From: Methanosarcina sp.
Lineage (GTDB): Archaea > Halobacteriota > Methanosarcinia > Methanosarcinales > Methanosarcinaceae
Direction of reading: 5' to 3'
DNA length: 64,000 nucleotides
NCBI RefSeq assembly: GCF_028693135.1
Contig: NZ_JAQUVZ010000014.1
Span: 22,967-86,966, forward strand
Positions 28,895 to 38,961 of this stretch are shown here, one piece after another (position 1 is the stretch's first letter; each line of letters starts with the position of its first letter). The notes below the pieces were generated by a model. The model saw only the letters and a list, made by a program, of their open reading frames with translations. It had not been told where the DNA came from and ran no database searches. The position numbers and the translations under genes are program-made.

Positions 28895-30217
28895 GTGACA
28901 GAAATCTCAAGTATGGTTATATCCCATAAAAAAGCGAAGGTTGAGGAAATGGAGTCCGCCTGGCACGGAGATCTGGACGGGCTGCTCCATAACCTGTACA
29001 ATCATGAGTATGTGTACGAGTGCGTCGTCTTAAAAACCTGCAACCGTGTTGAAATCTATGTAGTTTCCCCCAAAAGCAGCAGTATACTTTTCTCTTTTGC
29101 AAAGGAAATGGGAGCTTCCACCCATATAATCGACTTTTACGGGCATGACGAGTCTCTGGAACACCTGCTAAGGCTTTCAGGGGGGCTTGAGTCCATGATT
29201 GTAGGAGAAGACCAGATCCTGGGGCAAATAAAGGATCTCTATGCCTATTCCAAGAAAGCGGGAACAACTGGAAAGATCCTTGATACGGCTTTTGAAAAAG
29301 CTATCCAGGTAGGTAAGAGAATTCGGAACGAAACCCGGATCAATAAAGGTTCGGTTTCCATAGGTTCGGCAGCTGTAGATCTTGCTGAAGATATCTTCGG
29401 AGGGCTCACAGGAAAATCCGTGCTTGTAATCGGAGCCGGGGAAATAGGGGTTCTGGTTGCAAAGGCTCTTGCCGAAAAGGATATTCAGGCTATTTACATT
29501 GCAAACCGTACCTTTAAAAAAGCCGAAGAAATCGCCTACGAGCTCGGAGGGCACGCGGTCAAGCTTGATGATATAAGGGGCTATCTTCCGGGCGCAGATG
29601 TTGTGATTAGTGGAACTGGTGCTCCCCATTATATCCTTACGCGGGAAATAATTGAAGAAGCCGTGAAGGGCAGGGACAGAAAACTCCTTCTTATCGATAT
29701 CGCAAATCCCAGGGATATTGAGGAATCCGTTGTGGAGCTTGAAAATGTTGAGCTCTGTAATATCGACAACCTAAGAGTCATCAGTGAAAAGACCCTGAAG
29801 ATGCGAAAAGAAGAAGCAAAAAAGGCTGAAGAGATTATTCTGGAAGAAATCAGGCTTTTAAATCTCCAGTACAAACGTCAGAAAGCTGACCGTTTGATTT
29901 CCGAGCTTTACCGGCAGGTCTATGATGTCCGCTTAAGGGAACGGGAAAAAGCAGTCAATCGGCTCAGTGCCTATCATACTATCGGGGAGATCGAAACCGA
30001 GGTGCTTGACGATCTTACTCATTCAATTGTCAACAAGATCCTTGCCGAGCCTACCAAAGTCCTCCGCCAGGCTGCCGAACTTGGAAATGAAGAGTTCCTG
30101 GATGTGGTGTCAAGGGTCTTCTGCCTCGATAAAGACAGGGCGAGGCTTGAAACCGTGAAGCCCGGCTGCACAAAAGAACAGGTACGGGTTAAAGAGCAAT
30201 ATGCTGTAAAAGATTAA
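28895..30217 (+). CDS. hemA: glutamyl-tRNA reductase
   Basis: First committed step of tetrapyrrole synthesis by the C5 route: reduces Glu-tRNA to glutamate-1-semialdehyde with NADPH. 440 aa from GTG 28895 (GGAGG 7 nt upstream). The catalytic cysteine is C49 in KTCNRVEIY; GGLESMIVGEDQILGQIK is the family signature; VLVIGAGEIGVLVAKAL binds NADPH; the C-terminal helical dimerisation domain follows. It works with HemL, encoded downstream. Confidence 0.97.
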   Translation: MTEISSMVISHKKAKVEEMESAWHGDLDGLLHNLYNHEYVYECVVLKTCNRVEIYVVSPKSSSILFSFAKEMGASTHIIDFYGHDESLEHLLRLSGGLESMIVGEDQILGQIKDLYAYSKKAGTTGKILDTAFEKAIQVGKRIRNETRINKGSVSIGSAAVDLAEDIFGGLTGKSVLVIGAGEIGVLVAKALAEKDIQAIYIANRTFKKAEEIAYELGGHAVKLDDIRGYLPGADVVISGTGAPHYILTREIIEEAVKGRDRKLLLIDIANPRDIEESVVELENVELCNIDNLRVISEKTLKMRKEEAKKAEEIILEEIRLLNLQYKRQKADRLISELYRQVYDVRLREREKAVNRLSAYHTIGEIETEVLDDLTHSIVNKILAEPTKVLRQAAELGNEEFLDVVSRVFCLDKDRARLETVKPGCTKEQVRVKEQYAVKD

Positions 30218-30352
30218 GGCAGAAACGTACAGGAAAGCAGAAGCAACTCACAGGCAGAAATAATTTTCAAATTAAAGTAATTTACAGGTAAAGCAGTTCA
30301 TATTTCAGAAAGCAATTAACAGGTAAAACAATTCAATTTCAGGAGTGATCAC

Positions 30353-31327
30353 ATGTTTCCAGAAGTCAGGTTAAGAAGGTTGAGGACGGGTAAAATCAGG
30401 GATCTTATACGTGAAACCACGTTGTCAGTGAATGACCTGGTCCAGCCTATTTTTGTGAATGAGACTATTGATTCCCCCGTTGAGATTTCTTCCATGCCCG
30501 GAATATACAATATTCCGCTCTCCGGAGTCGTAAAAGAGGCAAAAGAGATTGCAGAGCTCGGGATTCCTGCAGTGATCCTTTTCGGAGTGCCTGCATTCAA
30601 GGACGCAGAGGGCAGCTCTTCCTGCGGGGAAACTGACGTCATTCAGGAAGCGGTCAGAAGAATCAAAGCTGTACTCGGAGACAAACTTGTGGTGATCACG
30701 GATATCTGTATGTGTGAGTATACGAGCCACGGGCACTGCGGGATAATCGACTTTGAAACTAAAGAAGTCCTTAATGATCCTACTCTCGAAGTCCTCGGAA
30801 GAATTGCTATCAGCCATGCAAAAGCCGGAGCTGATATGGTAGCTCCTTCGGGAATGATGGACGGGATGGTAACCGCAATCCGGCAGGCCCTTGACTTCAG
30901 CGGCTTTGAGAATATTCCCATTATGTCCTATGCTGCAAAATATCAATCTGCTTTCTACGGACCTTTCAGGGAAGCTGCCGGATCGGGTTATTCCTTCGGG
31001 GACCGTTCGACCTACCAGATGGACCCTGCAAACAGCGACGAGGCCCTCAGGGAAGTTACCCTTGATGTGGCAGAAGGGGCAGACATCCTGATGGTAAAGC
31101 CTGCGCTTCCCTACCTGGATGTCATATACAGAGTTAAGAGCGAGTTAGGTATGCCAACAGCTGCATACAACGTAAGTGGGGAATATGCCATGATCAAGGC
31201 AGCCGCAGCCAACGGGTGGATTGATGAGAAAAAAGTCATGTACGAGTCCCTTATTTCGATCAAGAGGGCAGGAGCGGATTTCATCATTACTTACTTTGCA
31301 AAGGATGCTGCCCGAATGCTGAGGTAA
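30353..31327 (+). CDS. hemB: porphobilinogen synthase (5-aminolevulinate dehydratase)
   Basis: Condenses two 5-aminolevulinates to porphobilinogen. 324 aa. Schiff-base lysines K196 ([15 protein letters not shown]) and K249 ([11 protein letters not shown]); zinc-type cysteines C119, C121 and C129 in [13 protein letters not shown] mark it as a zinc enzyme. A ribosome-binding site (AGGAGTGATC) precedes ATG 30353. Confidence 0.97.
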   Translation: MFPEVRLRRLRTGKIRDLIRETTLSVNDLVQPIFVNETIDSPVEISSMPGIYNIPLSGVVKEAKEIAELGIPAVILFGVPAFKDAEGSSSCGETDVIQEAVRRIKAVLGDKLVVITDICMCEYTSHGHCGIIDFETKEVLNDPTLEVLGRIAISHAKAGADMVAPSGMMDGMVTAIRQALDFSGFENIPIMSYAAKYQSAFYGPFREAAGSGYSFGDRSTYQMDPANSDEALREVTLDVAEGADILMVKPALPYLDVIYRVKSELGMPTAAYNVSGEYAMIKAAAANGWIDEKKVMYESLISIKRAGADFIITYFAKDAARMLR

Positions 31328-31794
31328 CAGCTCCTTTTTCAGGCATTCTTGTTTTTAGGAGGTTTCTGCCAGGGTTTTCTTTCCCTCCTCCTTTTCTTAC
31401 CTTTTGTTTTTAAGCCTGTCTTTTGCCTGTATGCTATAATCAATGGTTTCATCAATAACTGCTTAATAGGTGAAGGCTCTGTTATAAAGATAAATACAGA
31501 GCACAGAATAGAGCATTAGCTTAATCCGGAAGCTCAGTTCTGGAAGCCCACTCGAAAAAGAAAGCCTGATTCACTTAAAGATTAACTTTAAGCCAGGAGT
31601 TCATTTCAGTCCGGGAATTGACCTTTATTTAAGGTCTTTTTAGCTCTAAAGTCCCCTTAATTTACCCCCTTTAATCCAGTCACTTTGATTCAGTCCCTTT
31701 AATTTACTCCCTTTAATCCAGCCACTTTAATTTACTCCCTTAAATCTATTTACAGTCCTTTATCGAACATTTAAGTTCATCCGGTGAGATTTAT
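31328..31794. other. hemB-hemL intergenic region with direct repeats
   Basis: 467 bp. ACCTT-TATTT-AAGGT (31621-31635) is a small hairpin. From about 31656 to 31740 the phrase TTTAATTTACTCCCTTTAATCC recurs about two and a half times with substitutions. CTCTGT...ACAGAG inverted arms lie near 31474-31498. Promoter elements for hemL presumably sit in the last 60 bp. No ORF supported. Confidence 0.5.
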
Positions 31795-33069
31795 ATGACG
31801 TTTGAGGTAACACTTGATAAGTCCAGACAGATGTATGAGAAAGCAAAGACCTTCATCCCGGGCGGGGTTAGCAGTCCGGTGCGTGCAATCAAACCCTATC
31901 CTTTTTATACCGATTCTGCGGACGGTTCGAAGATAAGGGACCTTGACGGAAACGAATATATTGACTACTGCCTTGCCTATGGTCCTGCTATCCTCGGGCA
32001 CAATCATCCGGTAATAAAGGAGGCAATCAAACAGCAGCTTGATAAGGGCTGGCTCTATGGGACTCCCACCGAGCTTGAGGTAACCCTTGCAGAAAAGATT
32101 GCAGGTTATTATCCCAGCATTGATATGCTCCGTTTCGTTTCTACCGGCACGGAATCCACCATGAGTGCCCTCCGCCTTGCGCGTGGCTTTACACGTAAAA
32201 ATAAATTCATTAAGATCGAAGGCGGGTTTCATGGCGCTCATGATGCAGTGCTCGTTAAGGCAGGTTCGGGAGCTACTACCCTTGGAGAGCCTGATTCCCT
32301 CGGCATTCCTGCAGATTTCACCAAACACACCCTGCAGGCTCCATATAACGATATTGAAACAATGACCGAGCTTGTGGAGAAGAATCGGGACGATCTTGCA
32401 GCAGTGATTATAGAGCCTGTAATGGGGAATATAGGTCCTGTTCTCCCGTTACCCGGATACCTGGAAGACCTCCGAAAACTCACGCTGGAAAATGATGTCC
32501 TGCTCATTTTCGATGAGGTTATTACCGGGTTCAGGCTCGCAATGGGCGGGGCGCAGGAATACTTCGGGGTCGTGCCTGACATGACCACCCTCGGAAAGAT
32601 CGTAGGTGGAGGCCTGCCAATAGGGGTCTTTGGCGGCCGCCGGGACATTATGGAAATGATCTCTCCTTCCGGGCCTGTCTATCAGGCAGGGACCTTCAGC
32701 GGAAGCCCCTGTTCGGTGGCTGCGGGCATTGCCATGCTTGATTACCTGAAAAAGGAAAATATTCATGCAAAACTGAATGCAACCGGAGATTATATGCGCA
32801 CTGTGCTTTCGGAAATCGTTGAGGACGAAGGACTTGACTATAATGTGTGCGGAATTGCCTCCATGTTCAAGATTTTCTTCGGGGCAGAGCCTCATAACTA
32901 TCAGGAGGTCCTGAAGTGTGACAAGGATGGCTACTTTGCTTTCTTCCACAGGATGCTTGCAAGCGGGGTTTTCCTGCCTCCATCCCAGTTTGAGACCAAC
33001 TTCATATCTGCAGCCCACAGCAAAGAAGACCTTGAAAAGACCCTCGAAGCTTATATGGAAAATCTCTGA
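31795..33069 (+). CDS. hemL: glutamate-1-semialdehyde 2,1-aminomutase
   Basis: PLP enzyme turning glutamate-1-semialdehyde into 5-aminolevulinate. 424 aa. PLP-binding lysine K268 in [32 protein letters not shown] holds the pyridine-N aspartate; [12 protein letters not shown] at the start and [15 protein letters not shown] are family signatures. It lies between hemB and hemC, although transcription may restart in the 467-bp gap. Confidence 0.97.
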   Translation: MTFEVTLDKSRQMYEKAKTFIPGGVSSPVRAIKPYPFYTDSADGSKIRDLDGNEYIDYCLAYGPAILGHNHPVIKEAIKQQLDKGWLYGTPTELEVTLAEKIAGYYPSIDMLRFVSTGTESTMSALRLARGFTRKNKFIKIEGGFHGAHDAVLVKAGSGATTLGEPDSLGIPADFTKHTLQAPYNDIETMTELVEKNRDDLAAVIIEPVMGNIGPVLPLPGYLEDLRKLTLENDVLLIFDEVITGFRLAMGGAQEYFGVVPDMTTLGKIVGGGLPIGVFGGRRDIMEMISPSGPVYQAGTFSGSPCSVAAGIAMLDYLKKENIHAKLNATGDYMRTVLSEIVEDEGLDYNVCGIASMFKIFFGAEPHNYQEVLKCDKDGYFAFFHRMLASGVFLPPSQFETNFISAAHSKEDLEKTLEAYMENL

Positions 33070-33103
33070 AGATTTTATCTTTTAAAACGTTTGAGGATTC
33101 CAA

Positions 33104-34057
33104 ATGATAATAGGTACCCGGGGCAGCCAGCTTGCGCTTGCCCAGACCGAGAATGTTGCGCGCCTTCTTAAGGAGCAGGGCGTTGAAACCAGTATTAAGA
33201 TTATAAAAACCAACGGAGACCGGTTTACTGACCGTCCCCTGCATGCGATATCCGGAGGAGTCGGGGCTTTTGTCCGGGAACTTGACGATGTCATGCTTGC
33301 AGGAGAGATCGATATTGCTGTCCATTCGATGAAGGACATGCCAACAGTCCGCCCCCCAGAGATTCCTACTGTTGCAGTTCTGGAGCGTGACACTCCATTT
33401 GATTTCCTGCTCACGTACGACGGGACTCCTCTTGACGAACTGCCTGAACAGTCCATTATAGGCACCAGCTCCCTGAGAAGGGCTGCCCAGATCAGGCGTT
33501 ACAGGCCTGACCTTATTACTCAGGAGCTCAGAGGCAATATCGACACCAGGCTCAGGAAGCTTAAAGAAGGGCAGTATGACGGGATCCTGCTCGCGAAAGC
33601 AGGGCTCGAGCGCATGGGCTGGGACCTTGAAGGAGAAATCCTTTCCCCTGGTTTTTTCTGCCCTTCCCCGAATCAGGGCACGGTTGCAGTGGTAACAAGG
33701 GCAGGCACTGAGGCTGAAGCTGCGGTTTCCAAACTTGACCATACCGAGAGTCGGATTGTTACTGAACTAGAACGCATCCTTATCTCCGAACTCGGAGGAG
33801 GCTGTACAACTCCTATTGGTTCCTATGCCGAGCTTAAACCTGATAAGAAAGAAATTAAGGTTCTGGCTGAAGTCCTTTCCCTGGATGGTAGAGAAGTTGT
33901 TCGGGTCGAGGAGGTTATCCCGATGCTTGGGGGTATTGAGAGAGCCAGGAAACTGGGGCACAGGCTTGTGGAGATGGGAGGCAGAAGGCTGGCTGATGAA
34001 GCGCTTCTTCAGATCTCCAAAGAGGCATGCGGTACGGAGAATTTATCCGATTATTGA
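33104..34057 (+). CDS. hemC: hydroxymethylbilane synthase (porphobilinogen deaminase)
   Basis: Polymerises four porphobilinogens into hydroxymethylbilane. 317 aa. IIGTRGSQLALAQTENVA at the N-terminus, DIAVHSMKDMPT, TSSLRRAAQI, and the dipyrromethane cofactor cysteine C234 in LGGGCTTPIGSYA. The uroporphyrinogen III synthase (HemD) and the methylase (CobA/SUMT) that should follow in the pathway are not in the window. Confidence 0.97.
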   Translation: MIIGTRGSQLALAQTENVARLLKEQGVETSIKIIKTNGDRFTDRPLHAISGGVGAFVRELDDVMLAGEIDIAVHSMKDMPTVRPPEIPTVAVLERDTPFDFLLTYDGTPLDELPEQSIIGTSSLRRAAQIRRYRPDLITQELRGNIDTRLRKLKEGQYDGILLAKAGLERMGWDLEGEILSPGFFCPSPNQGTVAVVTRAGTEAEAAVSKLDHTESRIVTELERILISELGGGCTTPIGSYAELKPDKKEIKVLAEVLSLDGREVVRVEEVIPMLGGIERARKLGHRLVEMGGRRLADEALLQISKEACGTENLSDY

Positions 34058-34095
34058 TACAGAGACTGCCTGCGGGCAGGAAATGGAGTTATTTA

Positions 34096-35001
34096 ATGTA
34101 TACTCTCACCGGACTTAAATTAAAAAACCCGACCATTCTTGCAGCCGGGGTGCTTGGGACAACCGGCGCTTCCCTCTGCAGGGTTGCGCGTGAAGGGGGA
34201 GCAGGCGCTGTTGTGACCAAATCCATAGGTCCCGCTCCAAAAACCGGACACTCCAACCCCAGCATGGTCAGGCTGGACTGCGGCTTTTTAAATGCCATGG
34301 GGCTTCCGAACCCTTCCTATCCCGGCTTCCTGCAGGAGCTCGTATTTGCAAAAAAGAACTCCTCAGTTCCGGTAATTGCAAGCATCTTCGGCGGAAATCC
34401 GGCTGAGTTTGCTGAAGTTGCAGAGGGCCTGCTTCCTTCAAATCCAGATGCTTTCGAGCTGAATGTGAGCTGTCCTCATGCCGAAGGCTACGGGGCTGCA
34501 GTCGGTTCAAACCCCTGCCTGGTAGAAGCAGTTACAGCGGCGGTGAAGGATGTTGTTAACGTTCCTGTCTGGGTCAAGCTGACTCCCAATGTTGCAGACA
34601 TTACGTCCATTGGAACTGCAGCCGAATCCGGGGGGGCGGACGCTGTTGTTGCGATCAATACTGTAAAAGGAATGGTTATTGACATTGAATCTGGATATCC
34701 TGTGCTTGGAAACCGTTCAGGAGGGCTTTCCGGAAAGGCTGTCAAGCCCGTAGCCGTCAAATGCGTTTATGACCTCTACACTGCCCTGGAAATTCCGGTG
34801 ATCGGCGTAGGAGGAGTTTCTTCCTGGGAAGATGCCGTGGAAATGATGATGGCAGGAGCAGCCGCTGTTCAGGTTGGGTCTGCGGTATATGACAGGGTGG
34901 ATATATTCTCTGAAATCGGGGCAGGAATAGAAACCTTCCTAGAGAGAAAAGGTTATTCAAATATAAAGAAAATTATAGGGCTCGCCCACGAGATGGTCTG
35001 A
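34096..35001 (+). CDS. pyrD: dihydroorotate dehydrogenase, class 1B catalytic subunit
   Basis: Oxidises dihydroorotate to orotate in pyrimidine synthesis. I place the start at ATG 34096 ([22 protein letters not shown] at 34085); the frame is open 23 codons further up, inside hemC. 301 aa, FMN barrel, catalytic cysteine C126 in [11 protein letters not shown], as in class 1B enzymes. Also visible are [12 protein letters not shown] and [11 protein letters not shown]. The stop overlaps the pyrK start (TGATG), so the two subunits are coupled. Confidence 0.95.
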   Translation: MYTLTGLKLKNPTILAAGVLGTTGASLCRVAREGGAGAVVTKSIGPAPKTGHSNPSMVRLDCGFLNAMGLPNPSYPGFLQELVFAKKNSSVPVIASIFGGNPAEFAEVAEGLLPSNPDAFELNVSCPHAEGYGAAVGSNPCLVEAVTAAVKDVVNVPVWVKLTPNVADITSIGTAAESGGADAVVAINTVKGMVIDIESGYPVLGNRSGGLSGKAVKPVAVKCVYDLYTALEIPVIGVGGVSSWEDAVEMMMAGAAAVQVGSAVYDRVDIFSEIGAGIETFLERKGYSNIKKIIGLAHEMV

Positions 35002-35780
35002 TGCTTCCTCTTAATGCTAAAATAACACAGATAACTGAAGAATCTCCTGCTGTCAGGACTTTTTTCTTTGACCCCAGGTTTGAGGATCTGGAGCCAGGCC
35101 AGTTTGTAATGGTCTGGATCAGGGGTGTGGACGAGATTCCTATGGGCCTTTCCAGAAACAATTCCATAACTGTCCAGAATGTCGGAGAGGCAACTTCAAA
35201 GCTTTTTGAGTTAAAAGAAGGGGATTCTTTCGGGCTCAGGGGTCCTTTCGGAAAAGGCTTTACTCTTCCTGTTAAAGGCGATAAAATACTTATTATAGCT
35301 GGCGGGGTCGGAGCTGCTCCCCTATCTCCTTATGCCGAGGCAGCCTTTGCTGCAGGCGCTGAGGTGCATACTATTCTTGGGGCACGGAGTGCCGGAGACC
35401 TGCTTTTTGAAGGGCGGTTCGAAGCTCTCGGAAATATTTACGTTTCTACTGACGACGGTTCAAAAGGAGTTAAAGGGTTTGTGACTGATGTCCTCAAAGG
35501 TCTTGATGTCGCAGCCTATGACCGAATTGCAGTCTGCGGCCCTGAAATAATGATGTCTTCGGTTTTCAGGCTCCTTGAAGAGAGAAAGGCTCTGGAAAAG
35601 GCAGAGTTCAGCCTCCACCGCTATTTTAAATGTGGCATCGGAGTCTGCGGGGCATGCTGCATAGACCAGTCCGGGCTTAGGGTCTGTAAGGACGGGCCTG
35701 TGTTTTCCGGGGTTCAGCTCATTGGTTCCGAACTCGGAAAATATTCACGGGACGCCAGTGGGCGAAGAGTTAAAATTTAA
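35001..35780 (+). CDS. pyrK: dihydroorotate dehydrogenase electron transfer subunit
   Basis: 259 aa. Passes electrons from PyrD to NAD via FAD and a [2Fe-2S] cluster. Ferredoxin-reductase layout: FAD site about residues 45-60 ([11 protein letters not shown]), NAD-binding [17 protein letters not shown] (near 96-112), and cluster cysteines C211, C216, C219 and C229 in [11 protein letters not shown]...VC. It is the partner of the overlapping upstream pyrD. Confidence 0.95.
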   Translation: MLPLNAKITQITEESPAVRTFFFDPRFEDLEPGQFVMVWIRGVDEIPMGLSRNNSITVQNVGEATSKLFELKEGDSFGLRGPFGKGFTLPVKGDKILIIAGGVGAAPLSPYAEAAFAAGAEVHTILGARSAGDLLFEGRFEALGNIYVSTDDGSKGVKGFVTDVLKGLDVAAYDRIAVCGPEIMMSSVFRLLEERKALEKAEFSLHRYFKCGIGVCGACCIDQSGLRVCKDGPVFSGVQLIGSELGKYSRDASGRRVKI

Positions 35781-35856
35781 GTTTTGACATATCCTTTTAA
35801 AAAATGAAAGAGAGCAGGTAAAAAGATCCGCTAAACAGGATTAGGAAGGTAAAGCT

Positions 35857-36591
35857 ATGATTGGAAGGTTCAGGTCAGGAGATAATGTTTTTTATGGAGA
35901 AATCGAAGATGGGCGGGTGTATCCCAATGGAGGGATCTCTGCCGGGGCATTTGAACTTTCGGAACTTCGCGTTCTACCACCTTCTTTCCCCTCTAAAATC
36001 GTCTGTGTTGGCCTGAACTATAAGGACCATGCCGAAGAACTTTACATGGAAGTCCCTGAAACCCCTGTTCTCTTTTTAAAGCCTCCCTCTGCGGTTATTG
36101 GGCATGGAGACAAGATCATTTACCCTGCATCCAGTTTGAGGGTGGACTATGAAGCTGAACTCGCAGTCGTTATCGGAAAGCGCTGCAAGAATATTTCCGC
36201 CGAAAAGGCCGAGGACGTGATTGCAGGCTATACCTGTTTTAATGATGTGACCGCCCGTGATCTCCAGCAAAAGGACGGGCAGTGGACAAGGGCAAAGAGT
36301 TTTGATACCTTTGCAGCATTCGGGCCCTATATCGTCTCTACGGAAGAAATTGATGTTACTGATGCAAAGATTGCCTGCAGGGTAAACGGGGAAACCAGAC
36401 AGGAATCAAACACTTCAAACCTGATTTTTGATATTCCTTATCTTATTGAATTCATTACCGAGATTATGACCCTGGAAGTTGGGGACGTAATCGCTACCGG
36501 TACACCTCCTGGTGTTGGAGAACTGCATAGAGGGGATACCGTGGAAGTTGAAATTCAGGGAATCGGAAAACTTAGAAACGAGGTTGTCTGA
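35857..36591 (+). CDS. fumarylacetoacetate hydrolase family protein
   Basis: 244 aa, single FAH domain: KIVCVGLNYKDHAEELYMEVPETPVLFLKPPSAV, the metal-binding acidic part VDYEAELAVVIGKRCKN, then GYTCFNDVTARDLQQKDGQWTRAKSFDTFAAFGP and GDVIATGTPPGVG. Bacterial and archaeal members include 2-hydroxyhepta-2,4-diene-1,7-dioate isomerases, acylpyruvases and oxaloacetate decarboxylases. The substrate here is unknown. It overlaps the next gene (TGATG at 36589-36593). Confidence 0.92.
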   Translation: MIGRFRSGDNVFYGEIEDGRVYPNGGISAGAFELSELRVLPPSFPSKIVCVGLNYKDHAEELYMEVPETPVLFLKPPSAVIGHGDKIIYPASSLRVDYEAELAVVIGKRCKNISAEKAEDVIAGYTCFNDVTARDLQQKDGQWTRAKSFDTFAAFGPYIVSTEEIDVTDAKIACRVNGETRQESNTSNLIFDIPYLIEFITEIMTLEVGDVIATGTPPGVGELHRGDTVEVEIQGIGKLRNEVV

Positions 36592-36896
36592 TGCTTTTTG
36601 AGCATATTGGAACTGAACTTGACCTTACAGAGCGCCACCTTATTGTGCTCAAAAAAGTAATTGAAGAAGGTCCCATAGGAATCCTTAAACTTGCAGAAGT
36701 TACCGGAATGCAGAACCATAAGGTGCGTTATTCCCTTAGAGTCCTTGAGCAGGCAAATCTTATCAAGCCTTCAGCTCAGGGGGCTGTTCCAGGGGACGCC
36801 GTCCCTAAATTCCTGCAGGATTTTGAACGGGATCTGGGTAAAATCAATGAGAAAGTGTCTCGCATCTGGGAAATTGAAGCTTCCATTCCTAAGTAA
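36591..36896 (+). CDS. small winged-helix protein coupled to the FAH gene
   Basis: 101 aa. LTERHLIVLKKVIEEGPIGILKLAEVTGMQNHKVRYSLRVLEQANLIKPS is a clear winged helix; the rest is a helix that could dimerise (FLQDFERDLGKINEKVSRIWEIEAS). It starts within the FAH stop codon, so it is made with that enzyme. It is possibly the regulator of this two-gene unit; the family is common in methanogens as an uncharacterised HTH protein. Confidence 0.85.
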   Translation: MLFEHIGTELDLTERHLIVLKKVIEEGPIGILKLAEVTGMQNHKVRYSLRVLEQANLIKPSAQGAVPGDAVPKFLQDFERDLGKINEKVSRIWEIEASIPK

Positions 36897-37134
36897 AAGC
36901 TTTCGTCTTTGAAAACACTTTAGGGGTTTACTTGTTTGTTGTCCGGTTTTTTCCGGAGTTCCGGGCTTCGGTGACTTTTTATAATCCTATTTACATGTTT
37001 TTTCCTCAATCATCGGATTCAGCGCATTTTATGTTTTCTCCCTTTTTGGGGGTTATCCATTCGGTTGAATTTGTGTGATATTCTCATTTCATCCAATCAA
37101 GATTTAATCCATGTTTATTTTTGGAGAAGCTCCT

Positions 37135-38850
37135 ATGACCTTAAGTCCTGAAGACCTTAAATCAATAGAAAAATATGCCCTTCAAAATGCTGTTAAATAC
37201 GGAAAAGCTCCCCAGCCCAAAGCTGTAATGGGCAAGGTAATGGGGGAGTATCCTCAGCTAAGGGCCGATCCCAATGCCGTCTCTGAGGCACTTGTAACTA
37301 TTGTTTCTGAAATTGCTAATGGAAACCCGGACACCTGGGAAGCCCGGCTGTCGGAAATTGCTCCGGAGCTCATAGAAGCCCTGAGTGTAAAGAAAGAGCC
37401 TGACAAGGGGTTAAAACCTCTCGAGGGGGCCGAGACCGGGAAAGTCGTAATGCGCTTTGCTCCGAACCCCAACGGGCCCGCGACCCTGGGAAGTTCAAGG
37501 GGCATGGTAGTCAATTCCGAGTACGTAAAGATCTATCAAGGCAAGTTTATCCTGCGTTTTGACGATACCGACCCTGATATAAAGCGCCCTATGCTTGAAG
37601 CCTACACCTGGTATCTGGACGACTTCAAATGGCTCGGAGTTGTGCCTGACCAGGTTGTCTATGCCTCTGACCATTTCCCTATGTATTATGATTATGCAAA
37701 AAAGCTAATTGAGATGGGCAAAGCCTATGTCTGTTTCTGTACCGGGGGAGACTTCAAACAGTTTAAGGATGCCAAACAGGCCTGCCCGCACAGGGACACC
37801 AGCCCGGAAGAAAACCTTATGCATTGGGAAAAGATGCTTGCCGGGGAATATGAAGACCAGCAGGCTGTGCTGCGGATCAAGACCGATATAGAACATAAGG
37901 ACCCGGCTTTGAGGGACTGGGGGGCATTCAGGATTAGAAAAATGTCCCATCCCCGCCCTGAAATCGGAAATAAATATATTGTCTGGCCCCTCCTGGACTT
38001 TGCAGGCGCTATCGAAGACCACGAGCTCGGCATGACCCACATCATCCGGGGCAAAGACCTTATAGACAGCGAAAAGCGGCAGGGTTACATCTACAACTAC
38101 TTCGGCTGGACATACCCTAAAACCACCCACTGGGGCAGGGTCAAGATCCACGAGTTCGGCAAGTTCAGCACGAGCACCCTGCGTAAATCCATTGAATCCG
38201 GAGAATACAGCGGCTGGGACGATCCCCGCCTGCCAACAATCCGGGCAATCCGCCGTCGTGGGATAAGGGCTGAAGCCCTCAAAAAGTTCATGATAGAAAT
38301 GGGAGTCGGGATGACTGACGTGAGTATCAGCATGGAGTCTCTTTACGCCGAAAACCGTAAAATTGTAGACCCTATTGCAAACAGGTACTTCTTTGTCTGG
38401 GACCCGGTAGAACTGGAAATTGCAGGTATGGAACCTTCAGTTGCTAAACTTCCGCTCCACCCCACTGATCATGCAAGAGGGGTAAGGGAAATTACCGTAG
38501 GAAATAAGGTGCTTGTCTGTAAGGATGATGTCGAAAAGCTGGAAGTAGGCTCCATCCTCCGCTTAAAAGATTTCTGTAATATCGAAATCACTTCTCTTTC
38601 CCCGCTACAGGCAAACCACTCTGAGGTTTCGCTTGAAGCCCTTAAAAAAGCAAAAGCAAAAATCCTCCACTGGGCTCCTGTTGACGGAATCCCGGTTAAA
38701 GTGCGCGGCCCTGAAGGCGATATTGAAGGAATCGGAGAACACGGGATTGCAGCCGAACTTGACAAAATCGTCCAGTTCGAACGTTTCGGATTCTGTAGAA
38801 TTGATGCCGTAAGCGAAGAAAACGTAGTGGCTTATTTTGCCCACAAGTGA
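37135..38850 (+). CDS. gltX: glutamyl-tRNA synthetase (archaeal type)
   Basis: Charges tRNA-Glu, also the substrate of HemA encoded nearby. 571 aa from ATG 37135 (GGAG at 37122 fits); an ATG at 37111 is in frame. The HIGH-type motif is RFAPNPNGPATLGSSRG (near 104-120). FDDTDPDIKRP follows it, and the KMSKS-type region is FSTSTLRKSIESGEYSGWDDPRLPT. The N-terminal ~100 residues form the helical extension of archaeal GluRS. The C-terminal half is the beta-barrel anticodon-binding part, as in eukaryotic/archaeal Glu/GlnRS. In archaea this enzyme usually also misacylates tRNA-Gln for GatDE amidation. Confidence 0.96.
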   Translation: MTLSPEDLKSIEKYALQNAVKYGKAPQPKAVMGKVMGEYPQLRADPNAVSEALVTIVSEIANGNPDTWEARLSEIAPELIEALSVKKEPDKGLKPLEGAETGKVVMRFAPNPNGPATLGSSRGMVVNSEYVKIYQGKFILRFDDTDPDIKRPMLEAYTWYLDDFKWLGVVPDQVVYASDHFPMYYDYAKKLIEMGKAYVCFCTGGDFKQFKDAKQACPHRDTSPEENLMHWEKMLAGEYEDQQAVLRIKTDIEHKDPALRDWGAFRIRKMSHPRPEIGNKYIVWPLLDFAGAIEDHELGMTHIIRGKDLIDSEKRQGYIYNYFGWTYPKTTHWGRVKIHEFGKFSTSTLRKSIESGEYSGWDDPRLPTIRAIRRRGIRAEALKKFMIEMGVGMTDVSISMESLYAENRKIVDPIANRYFFVWDPVELEIAGMEPSVAKLPLHPTDHARGVREITVGNKVLVCKDDVEKLEVGSILRLKDFCNIEITSLSPLQANHSEVSLEALKKAKAKILHWAPVDGIPVKVRGPEGDIEGIGEHGIAAELDKIVQFERFGFCRIDAVSEENVVAYFAHK

Positions 38851-38909
38851 TTCAAGTGATTCAGAGAAATGAGAAGGACAGGGAAAGGAAAAAGGACAAA
38901 AACTGTCCC

Positions 38910-38935
38910 TTCTTCTTCTTCTTCTTCTTCTTCTG
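38910..38935 (+). repeat. TTC microsatellite
   Basis: About eight TTC triplets in the gap between the convergent gltX and NosD-like genes; TTCTGCTTCCTC continues the pyrimidine run. T-rich DNA here could terminate gltX. Confidence 0.8.
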
Positions 38936-38961
38936 CTTCCTCTCCCTTTTTTACATATTAG

